From assembly GCA_021811865.1 (NCBI GenBank), contig JAKAQB010000015.1, positions 1 to 63,944 on the forward strand: a DNA stretch of 63,944 nt, read 5' to 3'. The stretch comes from Actinomycetes bacterium (lineage in GTDB: Bacteria > Actinomycetota > Acidimicrobiia > Acidimicrobiales > Palsa-688). The position numbers were made by a program, and so were the translations under genes. The notes under the pieces were generated by a model. It was not told where the DNA came from, did not search any database, and was given only the letters and a program-made list of their open reading frames with translations. Positions 35,177 through 44,342 of the stretch are shown here, in pieces (position 1 is the first letter of the stretch; each line of letters begins with the position of its first letter).

Positions 35177-35563
35177 CGTCGACCACCTGGCGGCCGCAGC
35201 GAACCATGAATCCAATGCGTCTCACCGTTGACACGCCCCCGACCGGACCCTAGCGTTCGACCCGGTTAGCCGGTCAGCTCGACCGGGTCCGTCGCAGGGG
35301 GCCGCCCCGATGGTGCATGGCTGCGCGCCCCGCCGGCTGCGTCAGCGGCGGACCCCGACCACCGGCAGCCCGACCGCCCCGTGCCCCCAGGGGAGTGGTC
35401 GCGGCTGCCGGCGTCCCCCAGCCTTCGCCGGCACGGTCAGCACGGAGGAAGAAAGGCGCAGCCGTCGACAGGACGATCGACGCTCGGCGCTGCACGCTGG
35501 ATCGAAATGAGGGCCTACCGCCGCGCCGGTAGGGCGGCGCCATTCCGGGCCGCAGGTCGTGGG
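35177..35563. other. 387-bp gap with a promoter-like pair and hairpin
   Basis: No gene is supported here. A TTGACA at 35228-35233 is followed after exactly 17 bp by TAGCGT at 35251-35256, reading on the plus strand. Just downstream, GACCCGGT and ACCGGGTC form inverted arms around 35260-35290. The pair could drive a short RNA or be chance. The rest is GC-rich with no coding signal. Confidence 0.35.
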
Positions 35564-36325
35564 TCACCGAGGCGACGGCTCCTGGCTCGCCAACCACTGC
35601 ATGTTGGCGGCGTGGGCATCGGGCATGCCCGGGGCAGCCAGGCGGGGATCGTCGGGGGGGCGGCCGGCGACGAGGGCGTCGAAGTAGCGGCGGTCGGCGT
35701 CGAGCCGGTCGAGCGGGCGCTGCGTCGGCGAGCCGTGACCGGGGACGAGCAGGCCGGCTCGGGACACGTAGGGGGCGAGACGGTCCATTGCCTCGGCGTA
35801 GGCGGCGACGGGATCCGGGCCCTCCTCGAGGAGGGGTATCTCGACGTCGCTCAACATGTCGCCGGCGAGTAGGAGGTCTTTCTCCGCGATCCACACCGCC
35901 ACGTGGCCTGGAATGTGACCGTCGTGGCCGACCAGCTCGACGTCGGGGCCTTCCCAGGGCAGCAGGCCGGCAGCTGCGGGCGTCACCGCCCCGACCAGAG
36001 CCGCCAGGTCGGGCGGGAACGCGAGTGCGGCAAGTAGCTGGGGGCGGCGCTCGGCGGCGAGGCGCGCGGTTGTCGCCGACGCATGGCGTGGGGCGTCGCC
36101 GAGGCCCGGGTGCCACAGCAGGTGGTCGTGGTGGGCGTGAGTCGCCACGCCGGCGTCGGGCCGTGGCGCCTCCTCCGCCAGGGCCGCCAGCTCGTCGGGG
36201 TCCCACGCGGGGTCGACGGCAAGCACGTGCCCGCCGGCGACGACGACGGTGGAGGTGGTGGCGTGACGGCGGCTGGTCGCGACGAAGACGCCGGGGGAGA
36301 CCTCGACGAGGCGGCGTGGGGTCAG
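35564..36325 (-). CDS. metallo-beta-lactamase-fold hydrolase
   Basis: MBL-fold hydrolase of about 253 residues. The zinc motif is THAHHDHLLWHPGLG, followed by HIPGHVAVW, LLAGDMLSD and VPGHGSP. The conserved N-terminal strands (SPGVFVATSRRHATTSTVVV) lie upstream of the first GTG (36226), so the real start is earlier. A rare CTG at 36325 forms a CTGA overlap with the stop of the permease gene and is the best candidate; there is no ATG, GTG or TTG before an in-frame stop. The substrate is unknown. Co-transcription with the permease is likely. Confidence 0.82.
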   Translation of the reverse strand: MTPRRLVEVSPGVFVATSRRHATTSTVVVAGGHVLAVDPAWDPDELAALAEEAPRPDAGVATHAHHDHLLWHPGLGDAPRHASATTARLAAERRPQLLAALAFPPDLAALVGAVTPAAAGLLPWEGPDVELVGHDGHIPGHVAVWIAEKDLLLAGDMLSDVEIPLLEEGPDPVAAYAEAMDRLAPYVSRAGLLVPGHGSPTQRPLDRLDADRRYFDALVAGRPPDDPRLAAPGMPDAHAANMQWLASQEPSPR

Positions 36326-37875
36326 TCGAGCTCCGGCTGGGAGCTCGCCCCGGCGGGCGCTGCGACCACGTCACGGCGGGTCGACGCCCCCGAGAAGTAG
36401 AACGCCACGCCCACGAGGATGAACAGCAGGACGGGGATCAGCTCCACCAGCACGTACGTCCAGCGCTCGGCGTACGTCCAGCCGCTGACGCGGAATGCCG
36501 AGGTGAAGAACCCGGAGTGGCTGGCGAACAGGCCGGCGCCTAAGCCGGGAAAGATGAGCTCGACGACCGAGATCGCGAGCAGGACCATGAGCACGAGGGT
36601 CAGGACACGGTGGGCAGGCATGCGGTAAGGACGGGGAACCTCCGGGTGCGACCGCCGCAACTGCCACGCTGCCGGGTAGATCAGCAGGTAGCTGATGAGC
36701 GTCGTGCTCACCGTGATGCCGAGGGCGACGCTGAAGAACTTGGCGGCGTTGCCGCTGCTGATGTAGTGGACCGCGAGCAGGAAGGCAGTGGCCACGAGAC
36801 CGGAGAGGACGTTGACGCGCACCGGCGTGCCGAAGCGCTCGCTGATGACACCGAGCCACCGGGGAGCGGCGCCGTCGTAGCCCGACACGGCGAGCGAGCG
36901 GTCGGCGCCCATGATCCACGTCGTGCCCGAGGTTATGAGGCACACGATGTACCCGAGCAGGCAGGCGTTGCCGAGGACGGCCCCGGCACCGGTGAGGGTG
37001 CCGTGCTGGAGCGAGCCGCCCCACACGGTGAACACGTTGTGGAATGCGTTGGCGAAACCCGAGAAGCCGCTGATCGCGCTCGGGGGCAGGACGACGAGGA
37101 TGCCGAGGACGGGGACGGCGTACAGCACCACCGAGAGGACAGCGGAGCGCATGATGGCGAAGGGAACGTCGCGCTGCGGGTTGGTCATCTCGTCGCCAGC
37201 CGAGTTGGGCAACTCGAAGCCCACGTAGTTGAAGAGGAGCACACCGATCAGCAGGATGAACCCGGTGCTGTTGGGCTTGTAGCTCCCGGCGCCGAGGCCG
37301 TGGACGCCGTGCTCGATGGCGAAGGCGATGACCGACACGCTGAAAAGGCCCAGGAGCACGAACCGGGCGAAGGCGCCGACCGTCGGGATCCACTTGCCGT
37401 AGCTGAACGAGACGATGGCTCCCGTCACGGTGATCCAGATGAAGAGGAGGCCCACGATGATGAACCCGGCGGTCGAGAAGTTGTTGCTGTGGTTCCAGAA
37501 GATCTCCATGCCGGCGATGGCGGACAAAGCGAGCGTCCCGCCGATCCACACCGGGTTGGTGATCCAGTAGAGGAAGTTGTTGACCGCCCCGGCAAGGTAG
37601 CCAAAAGCCAGCCGCGTCCAGAGGTACTCGCCGCCCTCCTGGGGGAAGGTTGTGCCCAACTCGGCGAAGAGGAGCGCCTGGGGCACGAAGAAGATCACAG
37701 CCAGGACGACCATCCACGTGAGAGCCTGCCCCCCTGCCCGGGCCACGGACGCGATCGTGTCCACGCCGACGATCGTGCAGATCAGGAAGAAGAAGATGTC
37801 GAAGCGCCTGAAATGCTTGCGGAGCTTGCTCCGTTCGACCGCTGCGGCCGTTGTCAGTTCGAAGTCGATGGCCAT
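36322..37875 (-). CDS. APC-family amino acid permease
   Basis: Integral membrane transporter of 517 residues with about 12 helices. The amino acid-polyamine-organocation pattern is clear: FFFLICTIVGVDTIASVARA in helix 1, FPQEGGEYLWTRLAFGYLAG, LLFNYVGFELPNSAGDEMTN in helix 6, and ADRSLAVSGYDGAAPRWLG. The substrate is presumably an amino acid or amine. The start is ATG 37875 with GGGGGAGGG upstream. It precedes the MBL hydrolase with a 4-bp overlap, suggesting uptake and hydrolysis of a common compound, which is inference. Confidence 0.9.
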   Translation of the reverse strand: MAIDFELTTAAAVERSKLRKHFRRFDIFFFLICTIVGVDTIASVARAGGQALTWMVVLAVIFFVPQALLFAELGTTFPQEGGEYLWTRLAFGYLAGAVNNFLYWITNPVWIGGTLALSAIAGMEIFWNHSNNFSTAGFIIVGLLFIWITVTGAIVSFSYGKWIPTVGAFARFVLLGLFSVSVIAFAIEHGVHGLGAGSYKPNSTGFILLIGVLLFNYVGFELPNSAGDEMTNPQRDVPFAIMRSAVLSVVLYAVPVLGILVVLPPSAISGFSGFANAFHNVFTVWGGSLQHGTLTGAGAVLGNACLLGYIVCLITSGTTWIMGADRSLAVSGYDGAAPRWLGVISERFGTPVRVNVLSGLVATAFLLAVHYISSGNAAKFFSVALGITVSTTLISYLLIYPAAWQLRRSHPEVPRPYRMPAHRVLTLVLMVLLAISVVELIFPGLGAGLFASHSGFFTSAFRVSGWTYAERWTYVLVELIPVLLFILVGVAFYFSGASTRRDVVAAPAGASSQPELD

Positions 37876-38084
37876 TGGTGACCCTCCCCCGGGTGCAAGC
37901 TCACCTGTGATGGGAGCGAACGTTAGCCCGTATGCGAGCGAGGATCGCAACCGCCGTGGCGACGATCGGCTGGTTGGGCCGGACTGCCCAGGAATGGCGT
38001 GCCACCCCGGGCACTCGGCGCGGGTGGACCGGCGGTGCTGATCATCGACGCCGCCGACGTGATCGGGAGCTGCGCCCCGCCGGG

Positions 38085-39713
38085 TCAGGGGGTCGGCTGC
38101 GCCATCACCAGCAGCTCGCGGAGCACCACCACCGCAGGGCCGGGGACGTCGAGCGCCCAGGCCAGGTCGGGCCCCAGCGCGTCCGGGCTCGACAGGCGGA
38201 CCGGCAACCCGGCGGCGCCGGCCAGGCCGACCAGGTCGGGCTCGTGGAGGTCGACGGCGCAGGTCGCTCCAAAGGAGTCGTTCTGGTACTCCCGCAGTAT
38301 CCCGTAGCCGCCGTCGTCGACGACGAGCAAGGCGAGGTCGAGGCCGTGCTGGCGGGCGGAGGCCAGTTCGGCGAGCCCGTAGGACAGCCCGCCGTCGCCC
38401 ACCACCGCCAGCACCTTGCTCGCCGGCAGGGCGAGTGACGCACCCATCGCCGCCGGCCACGCGTAGCCGAGGGTGCCCGACCCGAGCGGGTACAACCACC
38501 GCCGGGGAGCGGGTGGTACCTGGTGGGCGGCGGACCAGTAGCCGAGGATCGTCATGTCGTAGGCCTGCACCGCGTCGGCGGGGACCGTCCTCGCGATCGT
38601 GTCCAGCAGCCCCCGCTCCAACTGGCGCCCCTGCGCTGCCAGGCCGGCATCGACCTCCCGGCGAAGCTCCGCCACGGCGGACCGGCCCCACCCGGCGGGG
38701 GTGGCCCCGGCTGCCACGCGGGCAAGAAGGGCCCGCACGACGGCCCGGGCGTCGCCGACGAGCGGGAAGGCCGGATAGGTCGTGCCGATCCGCCCGGGGT
38801 CGCAGTCGACATGCACGAGGGTGCCCGAGAAGCGCAGGGTGTGCTGGCGGGTCGTCTCCGCGCCGAGCTCCGAGCCGACGGCGAGGACTACATCCGCGCC
38901 GCCGACGAGGCGGGCGAAGGCGCCCTCGTCGCAACCGGAGCCGGCCGCGAGCGGGTGGTCGGCGGGGACGGCACCGCGACCCATGTACGTCGTCGCCACC
39001 GGCGCGCCGAGGCGCTGGGCGAGCTCGACGACCTCGTCCCACGCACCCGAGCGGATCACGCCGCCGCCGGCCCACAGGACCGGCCGGCTCGCGCTCGAGA
39101 GGAGCGCGGCGACGGCATCGAGCTCACCGGCAGTGGGTGACGGGGGCGGCGCCGGCGAGCCGTCGAGGACGTCGGGCACCTCCAGGCTGGTCTCGGCGGT
39201 GAGCAGGTCGACGGGGATCTCGACGGCGACCGGGCCCGTCGGAGGAGTCGCCGCACGCCGCCACGCCTCCGCCAGTGTCCCGGCCAGGGCCTCCAGGCTG
39301 CGGGGACGCGCCGTCCACTTCACGAGCGGGGCGAAGCTCCCCAGCTGATCGGGGAGCTCGTGCAGCCAGCCGCTGTTGCGCCCGAGCCTGTCGGAGGGGA
39401 TCTGCGACATGACGGCGACCACCGGCACGTGGGAGCTGGCCGCCTCCATGATCCCGGTGAGGGAGTTGAGGGCACCGGGACCCGTGGAGAGGACCACCGG
39501 TGCAGGCCGTCCCGTCACCCGGGCCCAGCCGTCGGCGGCGAAGGTGGCGGACAGCTCGGTGCGGAGGCCGACCGCCCGAAGCCCCGTCCGGCGCAGGCCT
39601 TCCCACATCCCGAGAGCGTGGACGCCGGGAAGGCCGAACACCGTCTCAGCGCCGAGTGCGGCCAGCGAGCGTGCGACCAGCTCGCCCCCAAGGCGCTTGG
39701 GGCCGGCGGTCAC
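38085..39713 (-). CDS. thiamine pyrophosphate-binding enzyme (acetolactate synthase-like)
   Basis: TPP enzyme of 542 residues with the three-domain acetolactate synthase/benzoylformate decarboxylase fold. The PYR domain has the catalytic glutamate in GLRTELSATFAADGWARVTG, the middle domain has a Rossmann-like half, and the PP domain carries the TPP motif VVGDGGLSYGLAELASARQH...DDGGYGILREYQ. The exact reaction is unknown. The start is GTG 39713 (VTAGPKRLGG); longer readings overlap the divergent tetR gene. A TetR-type palindrome lies 42 bp upstream, so it is probably controlled by that regulator. Confidence 0.87.
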   Translation of the reverse strand: MTAGPKRLGGELVARSLAALGAETVFGLPGVHALGMWEGLRRTGLRAVGLRTELSATFAADGWARVTGRPAPVVLSTGPGALNSLTGIMEAASSHVPVVAVMSQIPSDRLGRNSGWLHELPDQLGSFAPLVKWTARPRSLEALAGTLAEAWRRAATPPTGPVAVEIPVDLLTAETSLEVPDVLDGSPAPPPSPTAGELDAVAALLSSASRPVLWAGGGVIRSGAWDEVVELAQRLGAPVATTYMGRGAVPADHPLAAGSGCDEGAFARLVGGADVVLAVGSELGAETTRQHTLRFSGTLVHVDCDPGRIGTTYPAFPLVGDARAVVRALLARVAAGATPAGWGRSAVAELRREVDAGLAAQGRQLERGLLDTIARTVPADAVQAYDMTILGYWSAAHQVPPAPRRWLYPLGSGTLGYAWPAAMGASLALPASKVLAVVGDGGLSYGLAELASARQHGLDLALLVVDDGGYGILREYQNDSFGATCAVDLHEPDLVGLAGAAGLPVRLSSPDALGPDLAWALDVPGPAVVVLRELLVMAQPTP

Positions 39714-39754
39714 GGCTGAGGTCGGTTGCGGTTCATCGACATCCCCCTGCGCTG

Positions 39755-39770
39755 CTGACTCAGGAGTCAG
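39755..39770. promoter_or_regulatory. TetR-type operator (copy 1)
   Basis: CTGACTC-AG-GAGTCAG is a perfect 16-bp inverted repeat in the gap between the divergent TPP-enzyme and tetR genes. A second copy with the same half-sites lies upstream of the acyl-CoA dehydrogenase (40388-40403). Confidence 0.75.
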
Positions 39771-39790
39771 TAGGACGCTAGCATCCGGCG

Positions 39791-40423
39791 ATGGCCCGCA
39801 AGAGCCTCGAGTTGCGCCGCGAGGAGATCCTCGCCGAGGGGGCACGCCAGTTGCAACGCCACGGGCCGGCGGCCTTGCGGGCCGCGGACGTCGCCGGCGC
39901 CCTAGGGGTCAGCACGGCGCTGATCTTCTACCACTTCGACACCAAGGAGCGCCTTCTAGCGGAGACGTTCGCCTTCGCAGCGAAGCGCGACCTGGACCGC
40001 CTCGACGCCGTCCTCGCCCGCCCCGGCACCGCACTCGAGCGCTTGTGGGCGGTGCTCGACCTCTACGCCCCGACGGGCGACGCCTCCGGCTGGGTGCTGT
40101 GGATCGACGGCTGGTCGGCGGCGCAGCGCGACGACGCGCTGCGCGCCGTCGTCGGCCGGCTCGACCGGCGCTGGAAGCGAGCTATCGCCTCCCTCGTCCG
40201 GGAGGTGGCCGGGGGCGGGGGCGGGGGCGGCGGGGATGAGCTCGCCGCGGCCACGAAGATCACCGCACTGCTCGACGGGCTCGCCGTGCACCGCGTCGTC
40301 CGCCGGGAGGCGCTCGGTGCCGCGCGTGTGCGGCAGTGGGTGCGCGCCTTCGTCGCCGGCGAGCTCGGGCTCCCTCCCGACGCTATGCTGACTCGTCAGT
40401 CAGTAAGGAAGGGGATCGAATGA
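39791..40423 (+). CDS. TetR-family transcriptional regulator
   Basis: Protein of 210 residues. The helix-turn-helix is at about residues 8-55 (EEILAEGARQLQRHGPAALR, LGVSTALIFYHFDTKERLL). The ligand domain is typical of acyl-CoA-linked TetR proteins in length. A run of nine glycines interrupts it near residue 142. ATG 39791 is 20 bp after palindrome copy 1. The stop overlaps the acyl-CoA dehydrogenase start by 4 bp, so regulator and enzyme are co-translated. It very likely represses itself, the dehydrogenase and the divergent TPP enzyme. Confidence 0.9.
   Translation: MARKSLELRREEILAEGARQLQRHGPAALRAADVAGALGVSTALIFYHFDTKERLLAETFAFAAKRDLDRLDAVLARPGTALERLWAVLDLYAPTGDASGWVLWIDGWSAAQRDDALRAVVGRLDRRWKRAIASLVREVAGGGGGGGGDELAAATKITALLDGLAVHRVVRREALGAARVRQWVRAFVAGELGLPPDAMLTRQSVRKGIE
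40388..40403. promoter_or_regulatory. TetR-type operator (copy 2)
   Basis: CTGACTCGTCAGTCAG shares 13 of 16 positions, including both CTGACT/AGTCAG half-sites, with copy 1. It overlaps the last codons of tetR and ends 16 bp before the acyl-CoA dehydrogenase ATG, so it could mask a second internal promoter or the ribosome-binding site. Confidence 0.65.
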
Positions 40424-41580
40424 GCGAGTTGCCGGCCGACGTCTACCCGCTCTCGGAGGAGCAGTTGGGCATCGTCGAGCTGTGCCGGGACTTCGCCCGG
40501 AGGGAGATCCGCCCCCGAGCGCGCGCCGTCGACGAGGCGGACGTCGAGACGCCGTGGGACCTGTGGTACAAGGCTGCCGAGGCGGGGATCGCGTCGTTCA
40601 TGATCCCCTCCGAGTACGGGGGCGGCGGGTGCACCGACGTGTTCACGCAGTGCCTCGTCCAGGAGGAGCTCTGCTACGGCGACCTGGGGATCGGCAACCT
40701 GGTGTGCTCCAGCGGGTTCTTCGCCGACCCGGTCATCGAGCTCGGGACCGAGGACCAGAAGAAGCGGTGGCTGACGCCGCTGTGCGGACCGCGCCCCCCC
40801 ATGACCGCCCTGGCCGCCACGGAGCCGGACGCCGGCTCCGACGCCGCCGCCATCCGCACCACGGCCACGCGCGACGGCGGCGGCTACCTCCTCAACGGAT
40901 CCAAGGCGTGGATCTCCAACGCCGGCGAGGCCGAGCTATACGCCGTGTTCGCCAAGACCAACCCCGACGCCCGCGCCCGTGGGGTGACCGCGTTCCTGCT
41001 GGAGAAGGCTACGCCCGGCCTGTCCTTCGGACCGCCCATGCGCAAGATGGGACAACGCGCCATCGTGTGCCGCGAGATGTTCCTCTCCGACGTGTTCGTG
41101 CCCCAAGACCGCCGCCTCGGCGAGGAGGGCACCGGCTTCATCGGGCTGATGCGGACCTTCGACATCTCCCGCGTCGTCCTCGGCGCCGCCGCCGTGGGTC
41201 TGGCGCGTGCCGCCCTCGATTACGCGGCGGCGTACGCGAAGCAGCGGGTGGCCTTTGGGGCGCCGATACTCCAGCACCAGGCCGTCGCCTTCCGGCTGGC
41301 GGACATGGCCACCCGTGTCGAGACGGCCAGGCTGCTGGTCTGGCGCGCCGCACGCCGCCTCGACGCAGGGCTGCCGTCCACGTCGCTCGCCGCGATGGCG
41401 AAGCTCACCGCCTCGGAGACGGCCGTCTGGTGTGCCTGGGCGGCGATGCAGACGCTCGGCGGGTGGGGTTACTCCCGCGAGCACCCCGTCGAGCAGTGGC
41501 TCCGGGACGCCAAGTTGGAAGAGATCGAGGAAGGGACGTCGGACATCATGCGACTCGTGATCGCTCGGGGGCTGGTGTGA
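40420..41580 (+). CDS. acyl-CoA dehydrogenase
   Basis: FAD-dependent acyl-CoA dehydrogenase of 386 residues. Typical pieces are MTALAATEPDAGSDAAAIRT, GSKAWISNAGEA, AAAYAKQRVAFGAPILQHQA, the FAD-binding MQTLGGWGYSREHPVEQWLR and, near the C-terminus, DAKLEEIEEGTSDIMRLVIA with the catalytic glutamate in EGTSDI. It oxidises an acyl-CoA to the enoyl form in the cytosol; chain length is unknown. ATG 40420 overlaps the tetR stop (ATGA). It is followed with a 4-bp overlap by the amino acid dehydrogenase. Confidence 0.94.
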   Translation: MSELPADVYPLSEEQLGIVELCRDFARREIRPRARAVDEADVETPWDLWYKAAEAGIASFMIPSEYGGGGCTDVFTQCLVQEELCYGDLGIGNLVCSSGFFADPVIELGTEDQKKRWLTPLCGPRPPMTALAATEPDAGSDAAAIRTTATRDGGGYLLNGSKAWISNAGEAELYAVFAKTNPDARARGVTAFLLEKATPGLSFGPPMRKMGQRAIVCREMFLSDVFVPQDRRLGEEGTGFIGLMRTFDISRVVLGAAAVGLARAALDYAAAYAKQRVAFGAPILQHQAVAFRLADMATRVETARLLVWRAARRLDAGLPSTSLAAMAKLTASETAVWCAWAAMQTLGGWGYSREHPVEQWLRDAKLEEIEEGTSDIMRLVIARGLV

Positions 41581-42917
41581 GCCCTCGGGCCGGCGCGAGC
41601 GGCCGGGCCGGCGCGAGCGGCCGGGTCGGCGCAGCGACGGGCGGCGCCGGCGAAGAGCCAGCCACCCGACCGCCGCACCTGTCGGTCACCTGGACCGACG
41701 AGGTGACCGGCCGGCGCGGCTACCTCGTGATCGACCGCACGGTGCGGGGGCTCTGCAGCGGCGGCTTGCGCATGCGTGCCGGTTGCACCCGGGAGGAGGT
41801 CAGCGACCTGGCCGAGGCGATGACCCTCAAAGAGGCGCTCAACTACAGCCCCGGCGCCCGGTACATCCCTCTCGGCGGCGCCAAGGGCGGCATCGACTGC
41901 GATCCTCGCGACCCCGGTGCCCAGGGGATGCTCACCCGTTACCTGGCAGCCGTGCGCCCCTACCTGGAGCGGCACTGGGCAACCGGCGAGGACCTCGGGC
42001 TCACTCAGGCGATGATCGACCGCGCTGTCGCCGACGTCGGCCTCGAGAGCTCCATCCAGGCGATCTACCCCTACCTCGACGACCGCGAGGCCGCGGTGGA
42101 GCGGCTGGCCACCGGGTTCGCCGTGACCGTCGACGGCATCGGCCTCGACACCCTCGTCGGCGGCTACGGGGTAGCCACCGCCGCGCTCACCGCCTTGGAC
42201 GAGATGGGAAGGCAACGAGAAGGCATCCGGGCATTCGTACAGGGTTTCGGGTCGATGGGAGGGGCTGCGGCGCGCTACCTGGCTCGGTCAGGCGTCCGGG
42301 TGGTCGGGGTTTCCGACGCCGACGGCGTCATCACCAACCACGAGGGGCTCGACGTCGAACGGCTGCTCCGCCACCGCGACGACCTCGGCTCGATAGACCG
42401 GACCGGCGGCCTCGGCTCTGGCGACGCCACGCTGCCCCGGGATGCCTGGCTCGACGTCGACGCCGAGTTGCTCGTCCCTGCCGCCGTCTCCTACAGCATC
42501 GGCGGCCACAACGAGGGGGCCGTCCGCGCCGAGCTCGTGGTGGAGGCCGCCAACCTCCCCGTCACGCCGGCGGCGGAGAGCGCCCTCGTCCGGCGGGGCG
42601 TAACCATCGTCCCTGACGTGGTGGCCAACTCGGCCACCAACTCCTGGTGGTGGTGGACTCTCTTCGGCGACATCGGCCCCACGGCCGATGAGGCCTTCGC
42701 CAAGATCGACCGCGCCATGGGAGACCTGGTGCACCGTGTCCTCGAGCGGGCCTCCAACGACGGCACTACGCCCCGCTGCGCCGCCCACGCCATAGCCTTG
42801 GAGAACCTGGAGGAGATCGTCGGGCAGTTCGGGGTCCACCGGCCGGCGGGCCTCGGATGGCGGGCCCAATCCCGGGCTCGCCCGGAAGAGAGGAGCCGAA
42901 GCCGACGGCCGGAGTGA
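41577..42917 (+). CDS. Glu/Leu/Phe/Val dehydrogenase family protein
   Basis: NAD(P)-dependent amino acid dehydrogenase of 446 residues. The catalytic lysines are in GGLRMRAGCT...ALNYSPGARYIPLGGAKGGID, and the Rossmann motif is VQGFGSMGGAAARYLARSGV. The N-terminal 30 residues are a low-complexity Gly/Ala/Arg tract built from repeated GASGRA units and are unlike the family; a later start would be needed to drop them, but GTG 41577 overlaps the upstream stop (GTGA). The preferred amino acid cannot be read. Coupling to an acyl-CoA dehydrogenase suggests branched-chain amino acid breakdown, which is inference. Confidence 0.88.
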   Translation: MSPRAGASGRAGASGRVGAATGGAGEEPATRPPHLSVTWTDEVTGRRGYLVIDRTVRGLCSGGLRMRAGCTREEVSDLAEAMTLKEALNYSPGARYIPLGGAKGGIDCDPRDPGAQGMLTRYLAAVRPYLERHWATGEDLGLTQAMIDRAVADVGLESSIQAIYPYLDDREAAVERLATGFAVTVDGIGLDTLVGGYGVATAALTALDEMGRQREGIRAFVQGFGSMGGAAARYLARSGVRVVGVSDADGVITNHEGLDVERLLRHRDDLGSIDRTGGLGSGDATLPRDAWLDVDAELLVPAAVSYSIGGHNEGAVRAELVVEAANLPVTPAAESALVRRGVTIVPDVVANSATNSWWWWTLFGDIGPTADEAFAKIDRAMGDLVHRVLERASNDGTTPRCAAHAIALENLEEIVGQFGVHRPAGLGWRAQSRARPEERSRSRRPE

Positions 42918-42988
42918 GCCGTTCCTGCCTCGGGGACAGCGGCGTGATGTGCCGGCGACGGAACCCGAGCCCTCCGACGGCGGATCCC

Positions 42989-44197
42989 TCAGGCGGCCCG
43001 TTGCAGGGCAGCGAACAGGTTGGTCGTCCAACGCAGCGCACCGACGTATCCCTTCTCGGCCATCCGCAACTCACCCCGGGTGCGCAGCCCGGCGGACGGC
43101 TCGCCGCGCTCCCAGTCGACGACGTCGCCGAGGAGCCGGCCGAGGGGCCCAGCGAGGTCCACGACAGCAGCGACCATGTCGGGTGCCAACCCCAGATGGA
43201 CCACGACTTCCCGGAGGGGTGCCTGCAGCAGCAGGTCGAGCGCGGAGACCATCCCCACGGTGAAGGCCTCGTCGCGCAGCTCGGGGTAGGCGTCGCTGGC
43301 GAGGAGCTCACACATCTTCGCTCGCGTCATCGCGATCATCACCTGCTCCGACGGCGCCCGCTCGGTGTCGCTTGCCAACATCGCCACCAGCCAGCCGCGG
43401 AGCCGCTGGCGGCCGAGCAGCGAGACGGCCTCGCGGATGGACCGCACCCCGCGCCTTGTCCTGTCGCCGCTGCCCGCGCCGGCGACGCGCAGGAGGCGGT
43501 AGCTGAGGGCGGGGTCGCTCTCGACGATCCGCTCGAGCTCCCGGGTGGGGGTATCGGGATTGCAGACCCTTCCGATCAGCCGCATCAGGGTCACAGGGCT
43601 CGGAGGGATGTCCGGGCCACCGACCAGCTGTGGTCGTGACAGCAGGTACCCCTGGAACAGGTGGAAGCCGAGGTCACGGCACACCGCCAGTTGCTCGTAG
43701 GTCTCGACCTTCTCCGCGACCAGCTGCACCCCGCAGGGCGCGACCAGGTCTACCTGCACGGCGAGCTGCTGGCGGGAAAGGGTCAGGATGTCGAGCTTCA
43801 CGAAGGACGCGGCCTCGAGGAGCTCGTCGTCGCCTTCGTTCCATCGGTAGTCGTCCAAGGCGATGGCGTAACCGGAGCGAGCGAGCCGAGCACACCCGGC
43901 GATCACCTCGGGATCGTGGGCCACGCCCCGGAGGACTTCCAGGACGACGGTGTCGGGTGGCAGGGGAAGCTCGAGGTCCCCGACGAGGAAGGCCCGGGAG
44001 GCGTTGACGAAGGCTTTGCGGTCGCCGACCACGCCGGCGAGCCCGAGGTCGAGGGCGGTACGGACGAGCACCTCCGAGGTCATGGCGTCGTCGTCTCGGC
44101 CCCCGCCGCGGTCGCCACGGAACAGCAGCTCGTAGCCGACGACGCCAAGGTTCGCGTCGAAGATCGGCTGCCGACCGACCATGAACCGACCTGCCAT
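42989..44197 (-). CDS. EAL-like/HDOD signalling protein (YuxH type)
   Basis: Protein of 402 residues. Residues 1-200 form an EAL-like fold: FMVGRQPIFDANLGVVGYEL, KLDILTL, VQLVAEKVETYEQ and LFQGYLLSRP. The EAL tripeptide reads ELL and several metal ligands are missing, so phosphodiesterase activity is doubtful while c-di-GMP binding remains possible. Residues 205-400 are an HDOD domain (LMRLIGRVCNPDTPTRELER, IREAVSLLGRQRLRGWLVAM). ATG 44197 has AGGAGGA upstream; an earlier ATG at 44303 would add a 35-residue unrelated tail. It is the last gene of the pspA-YbjQ run. Confidence 0.85.
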   Translation of the reverse strand: MAGRFMVGRQPIFDANLGVVGYELLFRGDRGGGRDDDAMTSEVLVRTALDLGLAGVVGDRKAFVNASRAFLVGDLELPLPPDTVVLEVLRGVAHDPEVIAGCARLARSGYAIALDDYRWNEGDDELLEAASFVKLDILTLSRQQLAVQVDLVAPCGVQLVAEKVETYEQLAVCRDLGFHLFQGYLLSRPQLVGGPDIPPSPVTLMRLIGRVCNPDTPTRELERIVESDPALSYRLLRVAGAGSGDRTRRGVRSIREAVSLLGRQRLRGWLVAMLASDTERAPSEQVMIAMTRAKMCELLASDAYPELRDEAFTVGMVSALDLLLQAPLREVVVHLGLAPDMVAAVVDLAGPLGRLLGDVVDWERGEPSAGLRTRGELRMAEKGYVGALRWTTNLFAALQRAA

Positions 44198-44342
44198 GCG
44201 TTCCTCCTGGCGCCCGCACCTCCGCGCGACGCCGTGTCCACCCTGGTACTCGGCATCCGCGGATCCGGCATTGAGCCCGTCGAGGAGGCTGACGTCCGTC
44301 ATCGGGTTGCCCTTCCTGTCCTGCCCCCGTGGCCGGGGCCGG

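Noticed and set aside
37932..38438. A plus-strand gene in front of and opposite the TPP enzyme
   Set aside because: The frame is Arg/Gly-rich, lacks a plausible ribosome-binding site and is antisense to the conserved TPP-binding domain.
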